The translations under genes were made by a program, and so were the position numbers. From Albugo candida (lineage: Eukaryota; Oomycota; Peronosporomycetes; Albuginales; Albuginaceae), in contig CAJNAR010000032.1 of the NCBI GenBank assembly GCA_905220665.1, positions 62,001-126,000 of the forward strand: a stretch of 64,000 nt of DNA, written 5' to 3'. Below, piece by piece: positions 48,763 to 60,780 of this stretch (positions are counted from its first letter, which is position 1; the number at the start of each line of letters is the position of its first letter). Under the pieces are notes generated by a model, which had not been told where the DNA came from, did not search any database, and saw nothing but the letters and a program-made list of their open reading frames with translations.

Positions 48763-50280
48763 TCAAACCTCGCAGAAAGGCGGAATAACCGTCGTCGGGA
48801 ATGCCTTTTATAAATGCAGTTACAACTTTTCTGTCCTTAGAATATTGTTTACCTAACCTATATTTTCCACAAGCTTATGTATTCTCGAAGTACACACTGT
48901 ACTTCTACCGAGTAGTTACAAAAGTGCGATGAAACGTGCGCATCGCTTATGCTGCGTCCAATTTCTCAATCAATTTTAGCGTCGTAAAGTCAAAGAAGTA
49001 CCGTAATAATAATTTGTTTTTGTTGTCAATCTTGCCACTGCCGCAATTTGTTAGATAGGATGTCTATTTGTTCCAGATAAATTCTCTTCTTGCCAGCACC
49101 GTTAGAGTTCTGCGTATCTGTATATTGCCGTTGGTGAATGATTACGGGGAATCTTCTTGCCTGCTTTAAGTGGCCTGTCACTTGGATTCAGTACAAGCAA
49201 ACATCCTCAAATCTTATGTTACGTTCACACTTCTTGACGTGTGTTTATACGAAAAACCGGTGCGCAACTTCGAAGTACCCAACACTTCTGATACAAAGCG
49301 TCCATGAATTTACTGTGTACACTAAACGAGTCAAAATTGGAAATCGGAAGTACAAGAATAGAAGACTAGCGTTGATTATGTAACTAGGATAAACAATTAG
49401 ACATACTTTCCCGAAATACATCACGTGCTCGACAGGTAGCAAAATTCGATCAATATGACGGCTATACTTTGAAAAACAAGTTGCTCTAGATCCCTGTCTT
49501 ATTGAGTCAACCCAATAATCGTTTTTATTCGAACCACATACCTTGACGTGTCGTATGCTGGAGTCGTATAGATTGATCCCAAGCGTGCAAGGCTTGAATG
49601 ATATCTATGCCAAATGTACTCCGCTTTGTATTTCCGACATCACTGAGGTTACTTGTCAGAGTTCTCTCAACGCAATCTACGTCGTAGCTTTCATGAGTTG
49701 TTCGACTTCATTAGCAAAATTTTCCCAATGATGTCCGTAGAAATAATTTCGTGAGCTTCCATTTGCACAATCACTTACACTGGATCACTGCATAGCCGTA
49801 CCTTTGCAACATTGTAGGAAATTCTATATTTTCGTTTGTCAAAAGCTTTCAATGGCACTTCCGCATCGAAAACCGCCAATAAGCGGGGCTTACTTTTATG
49901 AAAAATCACGTCGGATGATACGTAAGAAGCTTACATTCCGCTTATCACCATCATCAGCTAATTGATACGATGATGTTCGTTCATCCGCTTACTGATGGCT
50001 CCATTGTCGTCAATCACAGCACATTTCGAAATTTACGACGATCGCGTATCCAAAGTTTCTCACTGCGTGCCAATTTCTTTGAGCGGAGAGCACGACTAAA
50101 AACCGACAGATCGCACACATTTTGTATCTCGTGCGATTGTCCGATACTGATGGATAATAACTCTTTCTTTTTCGACGTCCTCGAGAAATCTCTGCAAGCA
50201 TACAATGGATTAGAAGCGAGTGCTTATTGCTGCCAGAGGTTCTCAATGCCGCTGTACCTAGTCGTTCGGGCAATACCTTG
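48763..50280. other. Mostly featureless stretch
   Basis: AT-rich sequence with short open frames on both strands, none conserved to my knowledge. It may contain the 5' part of the gene interrupted at 48.5 kb. Confidence 0.35.
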
Positions 50281-51340
50281 ATATATAAATGATCAGTATG
50301 ATTGTGATTGCACGCGGAAAATTATGTATTTGTTGCGCCCGCCATAATAAACGAGATTTGAGCTGTGTCTGGGAACAAAGCTATCCCGTCGAACAACTTT
50401 GATGGCGCGAAATTGGACCCAAGAAAGTCGTCTTCTGCAAGTTTGCACCATTAATATGCTCCCCGTACTTCATTCCTTCCACGTCGACGTTTCCTGCGCA
50501 TGCGGCAATACGTGTGCGCATATTCCACGCACTGAAAGACCAACCACGACCATCGGAAAATCCTGGTAGTGTCATCTATCTACCACTTATGACTACGTAC
50601 TCCATTTTTGGGAACAAAGTTTCAATGAGAAGTTGAAGCGTTGAGTGACTGCGATTCGGATTTCTCTAGTTCAATACATCAATGGGTATAATTGCATCTA
50701 AATGCATAAAGACTTTTTCTTAGATGAAGACATTTTCTTTAATCGCAGCAGCGTATTTGAAAGATGCGATGGATCAGTGTAGCTACAGAACACAGGGTAG
50801 AATGAGTGAGAGCATCGAAACGACTCGTATCGTGCGTCTGGATTCTTCTCTGGCTTCCTTGTTTCCATCAGCTTTTCATTGCTTACTTTTCTCTGCATTC
50901 TCTGTAGTCCAATCGTGCGTTGAGGCGTTCAGCTTGTCATGTATGGTTCCGGTTCCGGAGAGTTACTTGTGTGCAGACATTGTGGAAGTAAGCAACAGCT
51001 CGTTATGTCCATTCAATTGTCAATAAATACTTAACTCCATTCTCGCACCGCTTTAATCTGTCCCCACATTCTACCGTCGTATCGCATGATATATCCGGCT
51101 GCCTTCCTTCTTTATAGCTAGCGAAAACGAAGTTCCACGAACTTTCAGTTCTTCCGATTTTGTACCAAGGCGCTCGTTCTTGCAAAGTGAGTCCCGATTC
51201 ATTTTAAATGTCGCGCTTCTACCAGCAAAATCCTGTCCGTGACTGCAGCTTTGAATATCAAGTGCTTCTATCGGGTACGTGTTACGACCGATATTCGAAT
51301 GCAGACACGATGCCATAAAAGCGAGGACGTAATATGTCAA
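50281..51340 (-). pseudogene. Coding traces of an unrecognised gene
   Basis: The 50381-50575 frame (GRGWSFSAWNMRTRIAACAG...) runs, after an apparent one-base shift near 50440, into a further coding-like stretch (DDFLGSNFAPSKLFDGIALF...) that ends at about 50325. Upstream, 51071-51340 starts with a weak signal-peptide-like MTYYVLAFMASCLH. I could not build one continuous gene across these pieces. They may be exons of a secreted protein with short introns, or a decaying gene. Confidence 0.3.
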
Positions 51341-51853
51341 ACGTGTTGTTTGGTCGCATGATTATTCGAGTCATTACACGAAGGTGATTGTCATGTAGCA
51401 CGGGAAAAAAGAGCCTTTATCGTATACATTATACCGACTTCTCATTATACTGTTTCAGCTTTTTGATGCTGTTATTTACCAAAAACACAGCGAAGAACCA
51501 TACCTTCTCAGTCACAGCATGCTCTTGTGGTGGTTGAAACCTGCTCTTCGGCGTTCAGGTATTCGTAAATAGCCAGCATGCACGCTAGATTGGACCTGCA
51601 TCCCGACGTTATAACACTCCTCTCGCGCCAGCACCTTTTGCATTCCGAATTTGGGTCTGATCTATTCTTTGCTGGTACCTACTTTAATATTGGATTGCAT
51701 CTACCCAACGTACTCGTTTTTCGATCTGTCGGATTATCCAAATTCACTTCGTGTTGCATTTTCGCTATCTTGTAAAGCAAACATTAGCTGGGTTCTGCTT
51801 TTTCCCAAAATTTCGTTCATACTTCGTCTACTTCGTCTATCATCATAATAATA

Positions 51854-52264
51854 TTGTGGCCATCATTACTTCCGCTTTACGTATCAATTACTGATAACTG
51901 GCAGCAAAAGCAATTTTCATGGATCCAAAATCTTGGCAGTGATCTCTCCATTACGATTTATTGTGCGCGGGCCTGCATTGCTGCATCCATTAGTGTGAGT
52001 ACCTCCTTACAAATCAATCAGAAAAATTCTCTCCCGGTGGAAATATACATCGGAATCATTTCGCTCCTCATCGGGCTTTGCGGTTATGCAACTATCATTA
52101 GACGCGATATGATTTCTAGCTTGGTGGCTGTATGGGTGTTGGTGGCACTTTTGGTGGCAATTGTCACGTGGAAAAGTATGAGAGATAGCAAAACAGCAGT
52201 AAGTGTCTTTGGGATCCGCTGTTGTGCCATCCAAGCAGTAATGACTATTCTGGAGATGCGGTAA
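51854..52264 (+). CDS. Possible membrane-protein exon
   Basis: A 136-codon frame without an early ATG. It contains two or three hydrophobic segments (IYIGIISLLIGLCGYATII and LVAVWVLVALLVAIVTW) separated by short charged turns (RRD, KSMRDSK), as in a multi-pass membrane protein. The first ATG comes only at about residue 83, so an upstream exon is likely, but I could not place it. The family is unknown. Confidence 0.3.
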   Translation: MWPSLLPLYVSITDNWQQKQFSWIQNLGSDLSITIYCARACIAASISVSTSLQINQKNSLPVEIYIGIISLLIGLCGYATIIRRDMISSLVAVWVLVALLVAIVTWKSMRDSKTAVSVFGIRCCAIQAVMTILEMR

Positions 52265-52414
52265 TTGCTCAGCTTGCGTGTTGGAACAAGGAATAGGAGT
52301 TATTCAAACTGATTGAAATAATGGAAGTTCGGAAATGTGCGTCGCTTTATTCTCTTTGTCAAATAGCGAGATCCACGTTGTCTCGCAAGTGCAATCGGGC
52401 AGTAAGATCGATTT

Positions 52415-53840
52415 TTATAAGAACCCTTGTCGAGTCAAATCCCAAAATGTCTTGCGATTGAAAAGATTCCCTTCCGAGTCTTGGGGAAATTCTTCTTCCA
52501 CACAAGTATTCCAGGTTTCTGCATCAATCTGATCTTTCAGCTTCTCGTAACATAATGAGGCACTCCAGATGAGTTAGAGGAAGACAGGGTTCACTGATGC
52601 AAAAAGAATAGCTCTTAACTTGATGGCATCTTGCATTGGAGTTATATCATGAAAATGCTTGGTGTTGGGGATCTTCAGACTCCTCATGCCAAAGACATGG
52701 CGCCACTCTTGGAAATGTCGGTCAAATGCGCGACGTCCCCAATAAAAATGATTTCCGCATAGTTCGCACTTGTATTCGAGGCCCAGTCCGTGTAGTTTGT
52801 ACAGCCAATAAAGAATGGAGTTGCCGTCCCATCCAAAAAGCAAATTGAATGGATTGTAAATTGGTGTCTCCTCTTCGTCATCATCATCAGATTCACCTTC
52901 ATTCTGAGCATCAGTATCCGACAACGCACCCTCTTGCTCTTCTTCAATTTCTACTTCTAGCTCTTCAGCTATTCGAGTCTGTTTCATTTTAAGATATGCA
53001 ATGGTGGCATGGGTATCCGCTTGATTCTTCTCCCACCACATAACTTGGTTGAGAGCCCACTGCTTCTCAGAAGCAGTGGGCGTCTCGTCGATGACATCAT
53101 CTAGATCAGCTAGTGGTTGTGTTCGACGATAGAAGCCCAGCAAGTATTCTTTCAGATCATTTATATGTCGATGATACTCCGTTGGTAACAGCTTGTATCT
53201 CAAGCATACCAATCGCGTCAATGTCTATTGTGTAGCGAAATTCCCTGTACCGTTTGAAAACAGGATTGTTCATAAAACTGATGCAAATCCACATCACGCC
53301 CAGCCTTTCTTCTCCCGAAAACTACGCGCAGAACCACCGATCACAGCTTTTCTATTACTCAACACGTGCAGCCAACATACGCCCAACTTGTGAATGGATG
53401 ACTTCATTGACATCAGGTTCATGTGGAATAGGAGGCGTGCTGGGAAACTTCGGGTGAAACGTGCGGATATGCTTAATTTGCTCATAAAGTGAAGTGAAAG
53501 TCGAAGGCCGCGCATGATGCTAGATTCCTCTGCAAATGTCCTGCGGATATTGACTCAGCGTGAATTCCGATTATGTTTGAGAATGTAGGTACCCTTCTTT
53601 GTCGTCGTATTGAGCTTTAGCGTTTGTATCAAGCGACGCAATACGATCTAAATGCGTGCTGACTTTGAGCCCATGCAGCACACGCTCGCGATGCTGAAAA
53701 AGAATTGAACATCTGCATGCTTTATTATAAGAGGAGCTTACATTCCTCGATTTTTCTTGGAGAATCGATACGACAAGTCGCTCGTAGGATTCGGCATCTT
53801 CCAACGTGGACCGCAATTGCTCCAACGATGTCGCCGACAT
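52415..53840 (-). CDS. SF3A3: Splicing factor 3A subunit 3 (SF3a60/Prp9)
   Basis: SF3A3 is part of the U2 snRNP SF3a complex, needed for branch-site recognition. Exons I can place are 53742-53840 (LEQLRSTLEDAE), 53593-53693, 53364-53540 (YEQIKHIRTFHPKFP), 53251-53321 (DVDLHQFYEQ), 52620 to about 53191 and 52415-52562. The intron 52563-52619 (57 bp) has a CTAAC branch site. The C-terminal half is highly conserved: NPFNLLFGWDGNSILYWLYK, the matrin-type zinc finger CELCGNHFYWGRRAFDRHF...H, and the end NRKTFWDLTRQGFL. Two single-base frameshifts seem needed, in the exons near 53495 and 53300. Compared with animal SF3A3, about 100 residues are missing between DLDDVIDE and the MKQTRIAEE helix, where animals have a SAP-like part. 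It is either functional with sequence errors or newly decaying. Confidence 0.82.
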
Positions 53841-54080
53841 CCGAATACCGCGATACTCAAAGATAAACCGTTATCACGCTAACAATGATTGTCAGTACTT
53901 TGCGTAGAAAGGAAACATTACAAAACCCACAAATGTTCCATATTCGCTTATTAAAAGAGCTATACACGAGATTTGCAATCTCTTCTTCGTTCTCATAGAA
54001 CAAAATTTTACTTGTTTTTTTTTCTTTTGAAATAAATTTAATATCCCATCGATCCGCTAACGCGCATTTCCATAACCGGT

Positions 54081-55030
54081 CTAAAAATACAGCAAGCAAA
54101 CAAAGTCAAACAAAATTTGAATGGTACTTGTCCCGAGGTCCGGGACATCAGATACGAGACTTACCCGATCTCCCTTGACCATCGGTCGTTGATCCGTTGA
54201 TGCTTTGGCGTCATTTCTCTTCTTCAAACTCTCTTCCATTCTTTTTGCAGTGATAATTGAGTAGTACACGGATCCAAATGTTGCGCCACCGATCAGAATG
54301 GTCAGGAAAAGCCCGACAAGAAATGGTGGACCGAATGAGTTTTTTGTATCAATGGTAAGATTATCGCCACTCATATTTTGCACCGAGCTACATCGTGGTC
54401 CATTCCGTGAACCCGTCACACATTTGCAGCATATTTCTCACAAACTCCAGTTCGAACTTTGGATATTTATTGGGGCACAGAGCAGTCATCGTCCTTCTCG
54501 CAGTAAGCTTTTCCGGACACGGCTACCATTTTATTATCAGAATCTTCAGATTCTTTTGGATGTCCTTCAATCCACTTTTTGGTTGGATGAGTAGGAGGGT
54601 CACATGTGATAGTCATAGACGAGTTCTTGCTCGTATTCTGATGCAGTCGAACATATTCAATCTTCATTCGCAAAGGGAAATCATTGCGCACTCGTATGGC
54701 GACAGGATCATTCCCATTTCCGCGACAAGGTTTTCCAGGATTGGGAGGTTTAGTGCCCCAAGTGTTCGAGAGTGCAACATCGAAAACAATGTACAGAGAT
54801 TCTTCGATCGTATTCTTCGAGGGCTAGTCTTGGCTGCATTCTGCGGTGGATCGGTGAGAGCTTTTGCGAAATCTCATAGAATGGTTTTCCAGCCAATATC
54901 AACCGCACGTAACCTGTCACCCACTCGACTTGATGTATATGATACTTTGTATAGGCGCTTATATGAAGATGCCAATTTGCAGAACTACATCCATCTGACA
55001 CTTGTATTCAAAGTCGCCAGAATACACATC
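54081..55030 (-). pseudogene. KRE6/SKN1-like GH16 protein, frameshifted
   Basis: KRE6/SKN1 proteins are Golgi/ER type II membrane proteins with a GH16-like domain, needed for beta-1,6-glucan in cell walls. Visible on the minus strand, in order, are GYVRLILAGKPFYEIS; then, in other frames, EESLYIVFDVALSNTWGTKP; PCRGNGNDP; DFPLRMKIEYVRLHQ; CDPPTHPTKKWIEGHPKE; a Cys-rich EGF-like CKCVTGSRNGPRC; and a C-terminal membrane segment FLVGLFLTILIGGATFGSVYY. At least three one-base frame changes without splice sites separate these. Upstream sequence to about 55.5 kb may carry the N-terminal half of the GH16 domain, but I could not trace it with confidence. Confidence 0.6.
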
Positions 55031-56640
55031 TAGTAGTCCTAGTCGAGGGCACCGCTCAAATCGATTGCCGAATTTACAATAAAACGTTCCGGCGTATGGG
55101 CTCTGAGTCGCAAAGCAAGTACCATTGTCATTACTTCCCCAATTTTGATTGGATCCATCGTTTTTTTTCCAAGATCTCCATACACAATGAGCGATGCAGG
55201 GAAAATAGTTGGATCACGTTTATCTACTTCTATCTCTCCTTGCAATTTACCTCTTGTTTTCGAAAGGCTCTTCCACTTTGGATCCGATGCGCAGTAATCG
55301 TTGGAGCCATGTCTTAAACCTTGTTACCATGAGGCATGGGCCGCGACTTTGTACATGGAGGCCGGAGCGCCAACGTTTGTGACACCAAGAGGGAAATGCC
55401 GATCGTACACGCAACCGTAGTCCTCATCAAGTCGTGGAAAAAATTTAGGCCCAAATCTGATGCGCGTTCTATTTCGGATTGTGCCATGAGAACACGGACT
55501 TTTGAGGTGGCCAAACACCCACCGGAATCGTTGTTTTTATGACATCAGCTCGCGAAATTGATTGAGAAGAGCCCACCGATCGAAAAACTGCACGATCAGA
55601 GCAAAAATTATCGGAGAATGTTTGTAGCCGGATGCATTTGCGCCCATCATGACAGCTCAATAGCTTCTGGAATGACGATGTTGGGCTTTTTGGATGGTTT
55701 TTTGTGAAGAATGATTTTTCATACATGCAACACGAAAAGCATGACAAGACCGCAGGTAATAAAGTACCATACAATTGCTCCTCAGCTGATCAAACATAGT
55801 ATAATCAGACAGCTTCGGATATATGTCAATGTTAACGACAGATTCTCGACGATAAATTTTACATTCATCCTGATTTAGCAGCATTATATTCCTGCACGAA
55901 CGACACCCTAATTTATTTCGATATTAGAGGTAAGAATAGTCGCTTTCCGCAATGACAAAACCTTACCCAGACGGGTATTTCTCACATTTTTTATTAAACA
56001 GCCGATGCAGTCCCATATCTTGTCCGGATATGCAGCGATAATAATGCAGAGAACTCTTTCAAGACGAAGCATTTTCAGTGTATTCGAGAGCTTGAATGGA
56101 TGGTGAGACCATAAGAAACCTTTCCCAGCTCTTGACATTCTTTTGATCGCAATGACAGCAAGGACCGCTCTGATCTCGTTCAAGTCCATTGCGTTCTCCT
56201 TACGTATTCCATAAGTAGAACCATGCTTCTTTTTCTCCATTTCTAACAAACTGCGATCCCCTGGAATTGAAAAAAGCCATAATTTTGCAGTCCGTGCTAT
56301 CCCAGCTGAGATTGCTTGAACACAACTTCATCCGGCAGTTGTCTTCTTTATCGGATGTTTTGTGATTGCTGAGAAATACGAGCAGCGCAGCTGAATAAGG
56401 AAAAATAAGGCACAGCTTTATAATCGTGAACGATTTACTGTGCATAGCCAAACATTCTAGACAAACGCCGTCATACAAAAGACCAAGAATGATTATAGAT
56501 CGAGTTGAGGATTCAACATATACCTCATCCTCCATGATTAAGCTCAGCTGTTCTTCTAGTACTGCTTCGAGAAAAATATTTCTATTCGTCATAGGGAGTT
56601 CGTCGTATCAATTCTTTCCGGAACAAGAGTGACATCCTTC
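55031..56640. other. Uncertain coding traces upstream of the KRE6-like gene
   Basis: Several minus-strand frames of 60-130 codons occur (55039-55245, 55324-55518, 55469-55774, 55908-56249, 56200-56592). The last contains one hydrophobic segment (FTIIKLCLIFPYSAALLVFL), which would suit the N-terminal membrane anchor of a KRE6-type protein. Motifs are too weak for a call. Confidence 0.3.
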
Positions 56641-58264
56641 TTTTTCTTTATGCTTAAATAGTTAAGCTTCTTGTTTCGAATGTACATCCGAATCTAACTC
56701 TTTACGCGTTCTCGATCCCATAAACATGGAGTGTGCCAACGATCCAAGAGCCATTTGAACATTTGCATATCTGTGTTTTGTTGAGCAAAAGTCATTTCCA
56801 GCTGATCGATTTTGTTCTTTCCAGTTAGACCGACATCAATCGTACATAAATAATCTGAGTGGCAATGATTTTAAAACGAAATCAATTCCCGAATGACCAT
56901 CCACCCAGTAGAGGCTTAACTCCTTTCTCGCTTGAATCAGAAAATCTCAGCAACCTCACGTCTACGAGGCATTCGTGACACTCTCAACGATCTTTATCTG
57001 GAGGAGTCCAAAAGCGTAATAGTCCTGACATTGTTGGAACGGAATTTGCTGTTTTATTGGCACGCGTGATGATCAGCGCAGTGACTGATTGTACATTAAA
57101 TGTGGACCTCTAATTAAGAAGGTGTATTGCAATTGATATCGGGAACCGTTAGAATCCCCTCAGTGCTTTTGGTAAAATCCTAAACGCTCGTCATTAATAG
57201 ACGATTCATCGTCACTTCGTTGAGCTATAATGCGTTATAAAGATACAGCAATTATTACACAACAACGCCGAAAATAAAATGTATCATGAGAAAATTCTGT
57301 GAAGGAAAAATATCTAGTTTTTTACCAAAGCCTGTCGTGGATCTGAGCTAGCCAAAAGTTGCGGTTCTCACAGCTGGAGCGGTCCTGCCAAATCGCATCT
57401 ACCTTAGGTAATTTTGCATCAATTTGCAGTTGAGCAGTTTTCCAATGATTACTTTTTGCACGCAAAGGTGTTATCTCCTTTCCATTTGCTACTATAGAAA
57501 GTCAGAGTTGATTGTGTCGATTATAGCATGTCATATGTATTAGCCGATCACAGTTGGAACACACTGCGTATTAGCCAATCACAAATAATATCTAGATTGA
57601 AGTTATGAGAGCAATAATCTAGGGTGTACTTGGATGTAATTGGTTAAAAATGTAAATTTATTTATTTATTTTGCAAAATTGAGAAAGTTGTGGGAGTACT
57701 AATTCAGCTAGGCATGATGTAATATAGAAAAAATGTTGTGGGGACATCAGCACCTTGTACCAATACCTCTTTTTAATTGAGAATTTTTTTTCCTCGAATC
57801 AATTGTTAATAGCAGTGTCACTGCTGCCACATTTATTGTATGGCCTAAAAAAGCTCGCTAGCTGCAAGTGTCTCAAAATTGTGGTATACGGTGGTAGTTC
57901 GAATTTTCAAGCATATCATTGTCGCATTTCAGATAACACGAGGAAATCAAGTCTGTTATAAGATTGAACAACATTCATAGTAACCATTATTGGTATTTCG
58001 GACACGTCACACTGAGACATTCGACCCACAATGAGGAAGCCAACTTCATCAACGGGTCTGTCGCAATTTCGCTCTTACAACTAACACTATCGTGCAGTGA
58101 ATACTTTGATACAATTTGAGTCTATGCATTCAAAATTCACTGTCGCATAATACTCACGGTCAACATGACGAAGTAAATAAACATTCGAATTCGAGTCACT
58201 GAACGAAGCGTCTTGCCAGTGTCAATACAATTTATTTCCATAAAGAACCACCTGCAGTATCGTC
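56641..58264. other. Intergenic, AT-rich
   Basis: The upstream region of the TALE homeobox gene. It contains a short ATTT repeat near 57655-57675. Nothing else is recognised. Confidence 0.4.
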
Positions 58265-59958
58265 ATGACAATCGTGTGTGGAAAGAAATATGAGCTTTCA
58301 AACAGCAGCGACCCGAGCAAAGTATCAGCGCTGAGCAACAACGAGGCGATGCATTCTGAATCATCACATGCGTTTGATGTTTACACCAATATGAGCACGA
58401 GTCAGACATCGAAAACGAGTCCAATAACCATAATGTCCGAAGATTTGTTAGGGAATGAACAAGAATACCAAGCAATTGCGACCGATTCAGCAAATTATTG
58501 TTCGAGATTTTCATTTTGCAGAAAATCCAGCATTAGCCATCTGCTGAACAATGAGATCGCTGCTGAACCAGTACCTGCCTCGAACCATCAGGATGACACA
58601 TTCAAGCAAGCAAGCGGACCATTAGAAGGCGCTCTACCGTTGGAGACATCCAGCAAAGCTTCTTTGAATTCGAATGTGAGAATAAAAAGGTCACGTCGGG
58701 ATCTACCGTCAAAGGCTGTCGCGATTTTGAAGGATTGGCTTTTGTCACCTCAGCATATTGAACATCCGTATCCGACAAATAGCGACAAGGAAATCCTAAT
58801 GGAGAAAACAGGCATTGGCTTAAAACAATTGACAAATTGGTTTACAAACGCAAGAAAACGAATATGGATGCCGCTCATGCGCCGTCGATTATCATTGCGG
58901 ACTTCGGAAAGTTTGACTGCCGCATGTACATGTGAGGTGGGCTCCTGCAAGCAGCTATATACCTGGAATGAAATGGTGAACCCGACTCTTTCACCCGTGT
59001 CTTTTTCATCTGCTCGCGAACAGAAAGCAAAGAAAGGATGGAATGACAATCAAAATCTTCGAACTATCCGTTCTTTTTCGGAATCCACTTGTAACTTGAA
59101 TGAGTACGACAAGAAGCAATTTCGCAAGCCTGAGATAGTGCCTAGCACTAGCACTGACGTGAGTGAACCTCTGAAAGCGGAGCGATATCGTGTGCATTCC
59201 ACCTCGCTACAATTATCCGACGCAGAAAAACTGGAAGAATGCGTGACATCGCATTTATACAGATCGCAGCGCTTTCCAAACAGAAGGGAATTGGTCAATA
59301 TAGCGCCTGAAGTCGGTAGTGGAAATGGCCATGTGGAAGATTTGTTAGAAATGTACTCAAGCCCGGATGGAAACCGCGCTCCATGCGATCGCAAGGAACA
59401 GGATGATGCAGCCGTACCATACGCGCTTTTGGTTCGTAGTCTATTTTCGCTGCTCATACTTCTTCCCTCTAAAAGTATAGCTCTCTTTTACAGAATGGAG
59501 CGGATAGAGTTTCCCGACAAATTGATCAGAATCAGCGGCAACATTTGCGTCTGCAGCGTGGAGCCCATTCGTCATCTTATCGTCAGAATAAACGTATTTT
59601 GTCCCAAAAAGCAACTCCAAATGATCAGATTGTGGTTCCGCTACTCCAAGAGAACGAGCTGTTATACAGCAGCGTCAAGGACGAGAAAAGTACATCTCTC
59701 CCGACATCCAGTGTCACGACAAGATTACCAGAGCTGCGAACTATGTCGACTGTGTTAAGAACAAACTCTGTCTCCAATATCACGCTACCAGCACATCTTA
59801 CTCGCTCCGATTCGCCGGGTTTAACACCACACGGGAAAAGATCGATGAATATACAAGACATTCTAGCTTATACAGGACACAACGTCAAAAGGCTTCGGAC
59901 TCGAAGTACATCTGCTGTAAGCACCATTCTGAATCTCAGATATGAGAGAGAAGCCTAA
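58265..59958 (+). CDS. TALE-class homeobox transcription factor
   Basis: Residues ~140-203 form a homeodomain of the three-amino-acid-loop-extension (TALE) type: SRRDLPSKAVAILKDWL in helix 1, the loop with HPYPTNSDKE, and helix 3 LTNWFTNARKRIW. WFxNxRxR contacts DNA, and PYP is diagnostic for TALE. The first exon runs 58265 to about 59431, then a ~62-bp intron (59432-59493, ending CTTTTACAG). An alternative donor GTACCA at 59414 also keeps phase 0. Exon 2 is 59494-59958. The total is ~543 residues. The regions outside the homeodomain are Ser/Arg/Gln-rich and probably disordered. It acts in the nucleus as a DNA-binding regulator; targets are unknown. The frame is intact, unlike its neighbours on both sides. 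Confidence 0.88.
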
Positions 59959-60780
59959 CTATACACTTGTTTGTAGTCCTAGGACAGCGTCATATCCAAA
60001 ATACAATTAGGTAGCGAGGCGTGCATTTGGATGATAAAAGATTGTTCAATGGATGTGTTTGTATCCTTCTTTGATCAAGTCGTGTCGATGTAGGAGTGTG
60101 CTCTGTGATCCTCGACTTGATTCGATATAGCGAGTATAGAGATTACTGATAGCGTTTTTGCTCCACCTCGATGACACGTGTCAGTCCCTTGATGTTGTGG
60201 TCAAGTACTAACGACGTTGGGTTGCGCAACTGGGCTTTAGTCGCATATAGTTTACGGCTTTCATTCCACGAAGAGATTTGATACAAAGCAATTCACTTTC
60301 CGAGCACCTCGTTAGTGGGCCAGGATGTTCATACTTTCGATCGTATCGTCCACAAGAATCACAGCGGCGCCAATTATAGTATCGATATCTGATCTACCCC
60401 ATACCAGGAGCGTATGGCTCGAATGGTAATGCTCCGTCTGAAAGCCATCTCTTTGTACCCTACTGCCACGGTTGTAGTTGGCGAAAGGCGTTGTGACTGA
60501 ATGACTGGCTCAGTGTTTGACGCCATCGATGATCATTTAAAGTAGTTCGACGGGGCACCGAAGCAAATAATGGATATGGAGTTGAAGCTTATATGCTTAC
60601 TATCTCAAGTGACGTAAAGTGTGCGTCAAAGATTCAGATTATGTGTTTGGGAAAACCGACACCATTTCACGATGAATTGTTTGATGGTGGTGCTTATATC
60701 AAAGACAAGTGGTGCATGCGTCTTTATCTCCAACAAGTATTTCGATTTGACGTGGAACAGCGAAACCTATCGCTCGCTCC
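59959..60780. other. Intergenic
   Basis: Between the homeobox gene and the nucleoporin copy. No conserved frame is recognised. Confidence 0.4.

Noticed and set aside
50724..51026. Plus-strand 100-codon frame with a signal-peptide-like start
   Set aside because: Leu/Ser/Cys-rich, as expected for the antisense of charged coding sequence, with no matching exons. The minus strand has better coding traces.
55039..55518. Purple acid phosphatase (from a YGDLGKK-like string)
   Set aside because: No other metallophosphatase motifs (GDL, GNHE, HxH) appear in any frame. The context fits the upstream part of the KRE6-like gene better.
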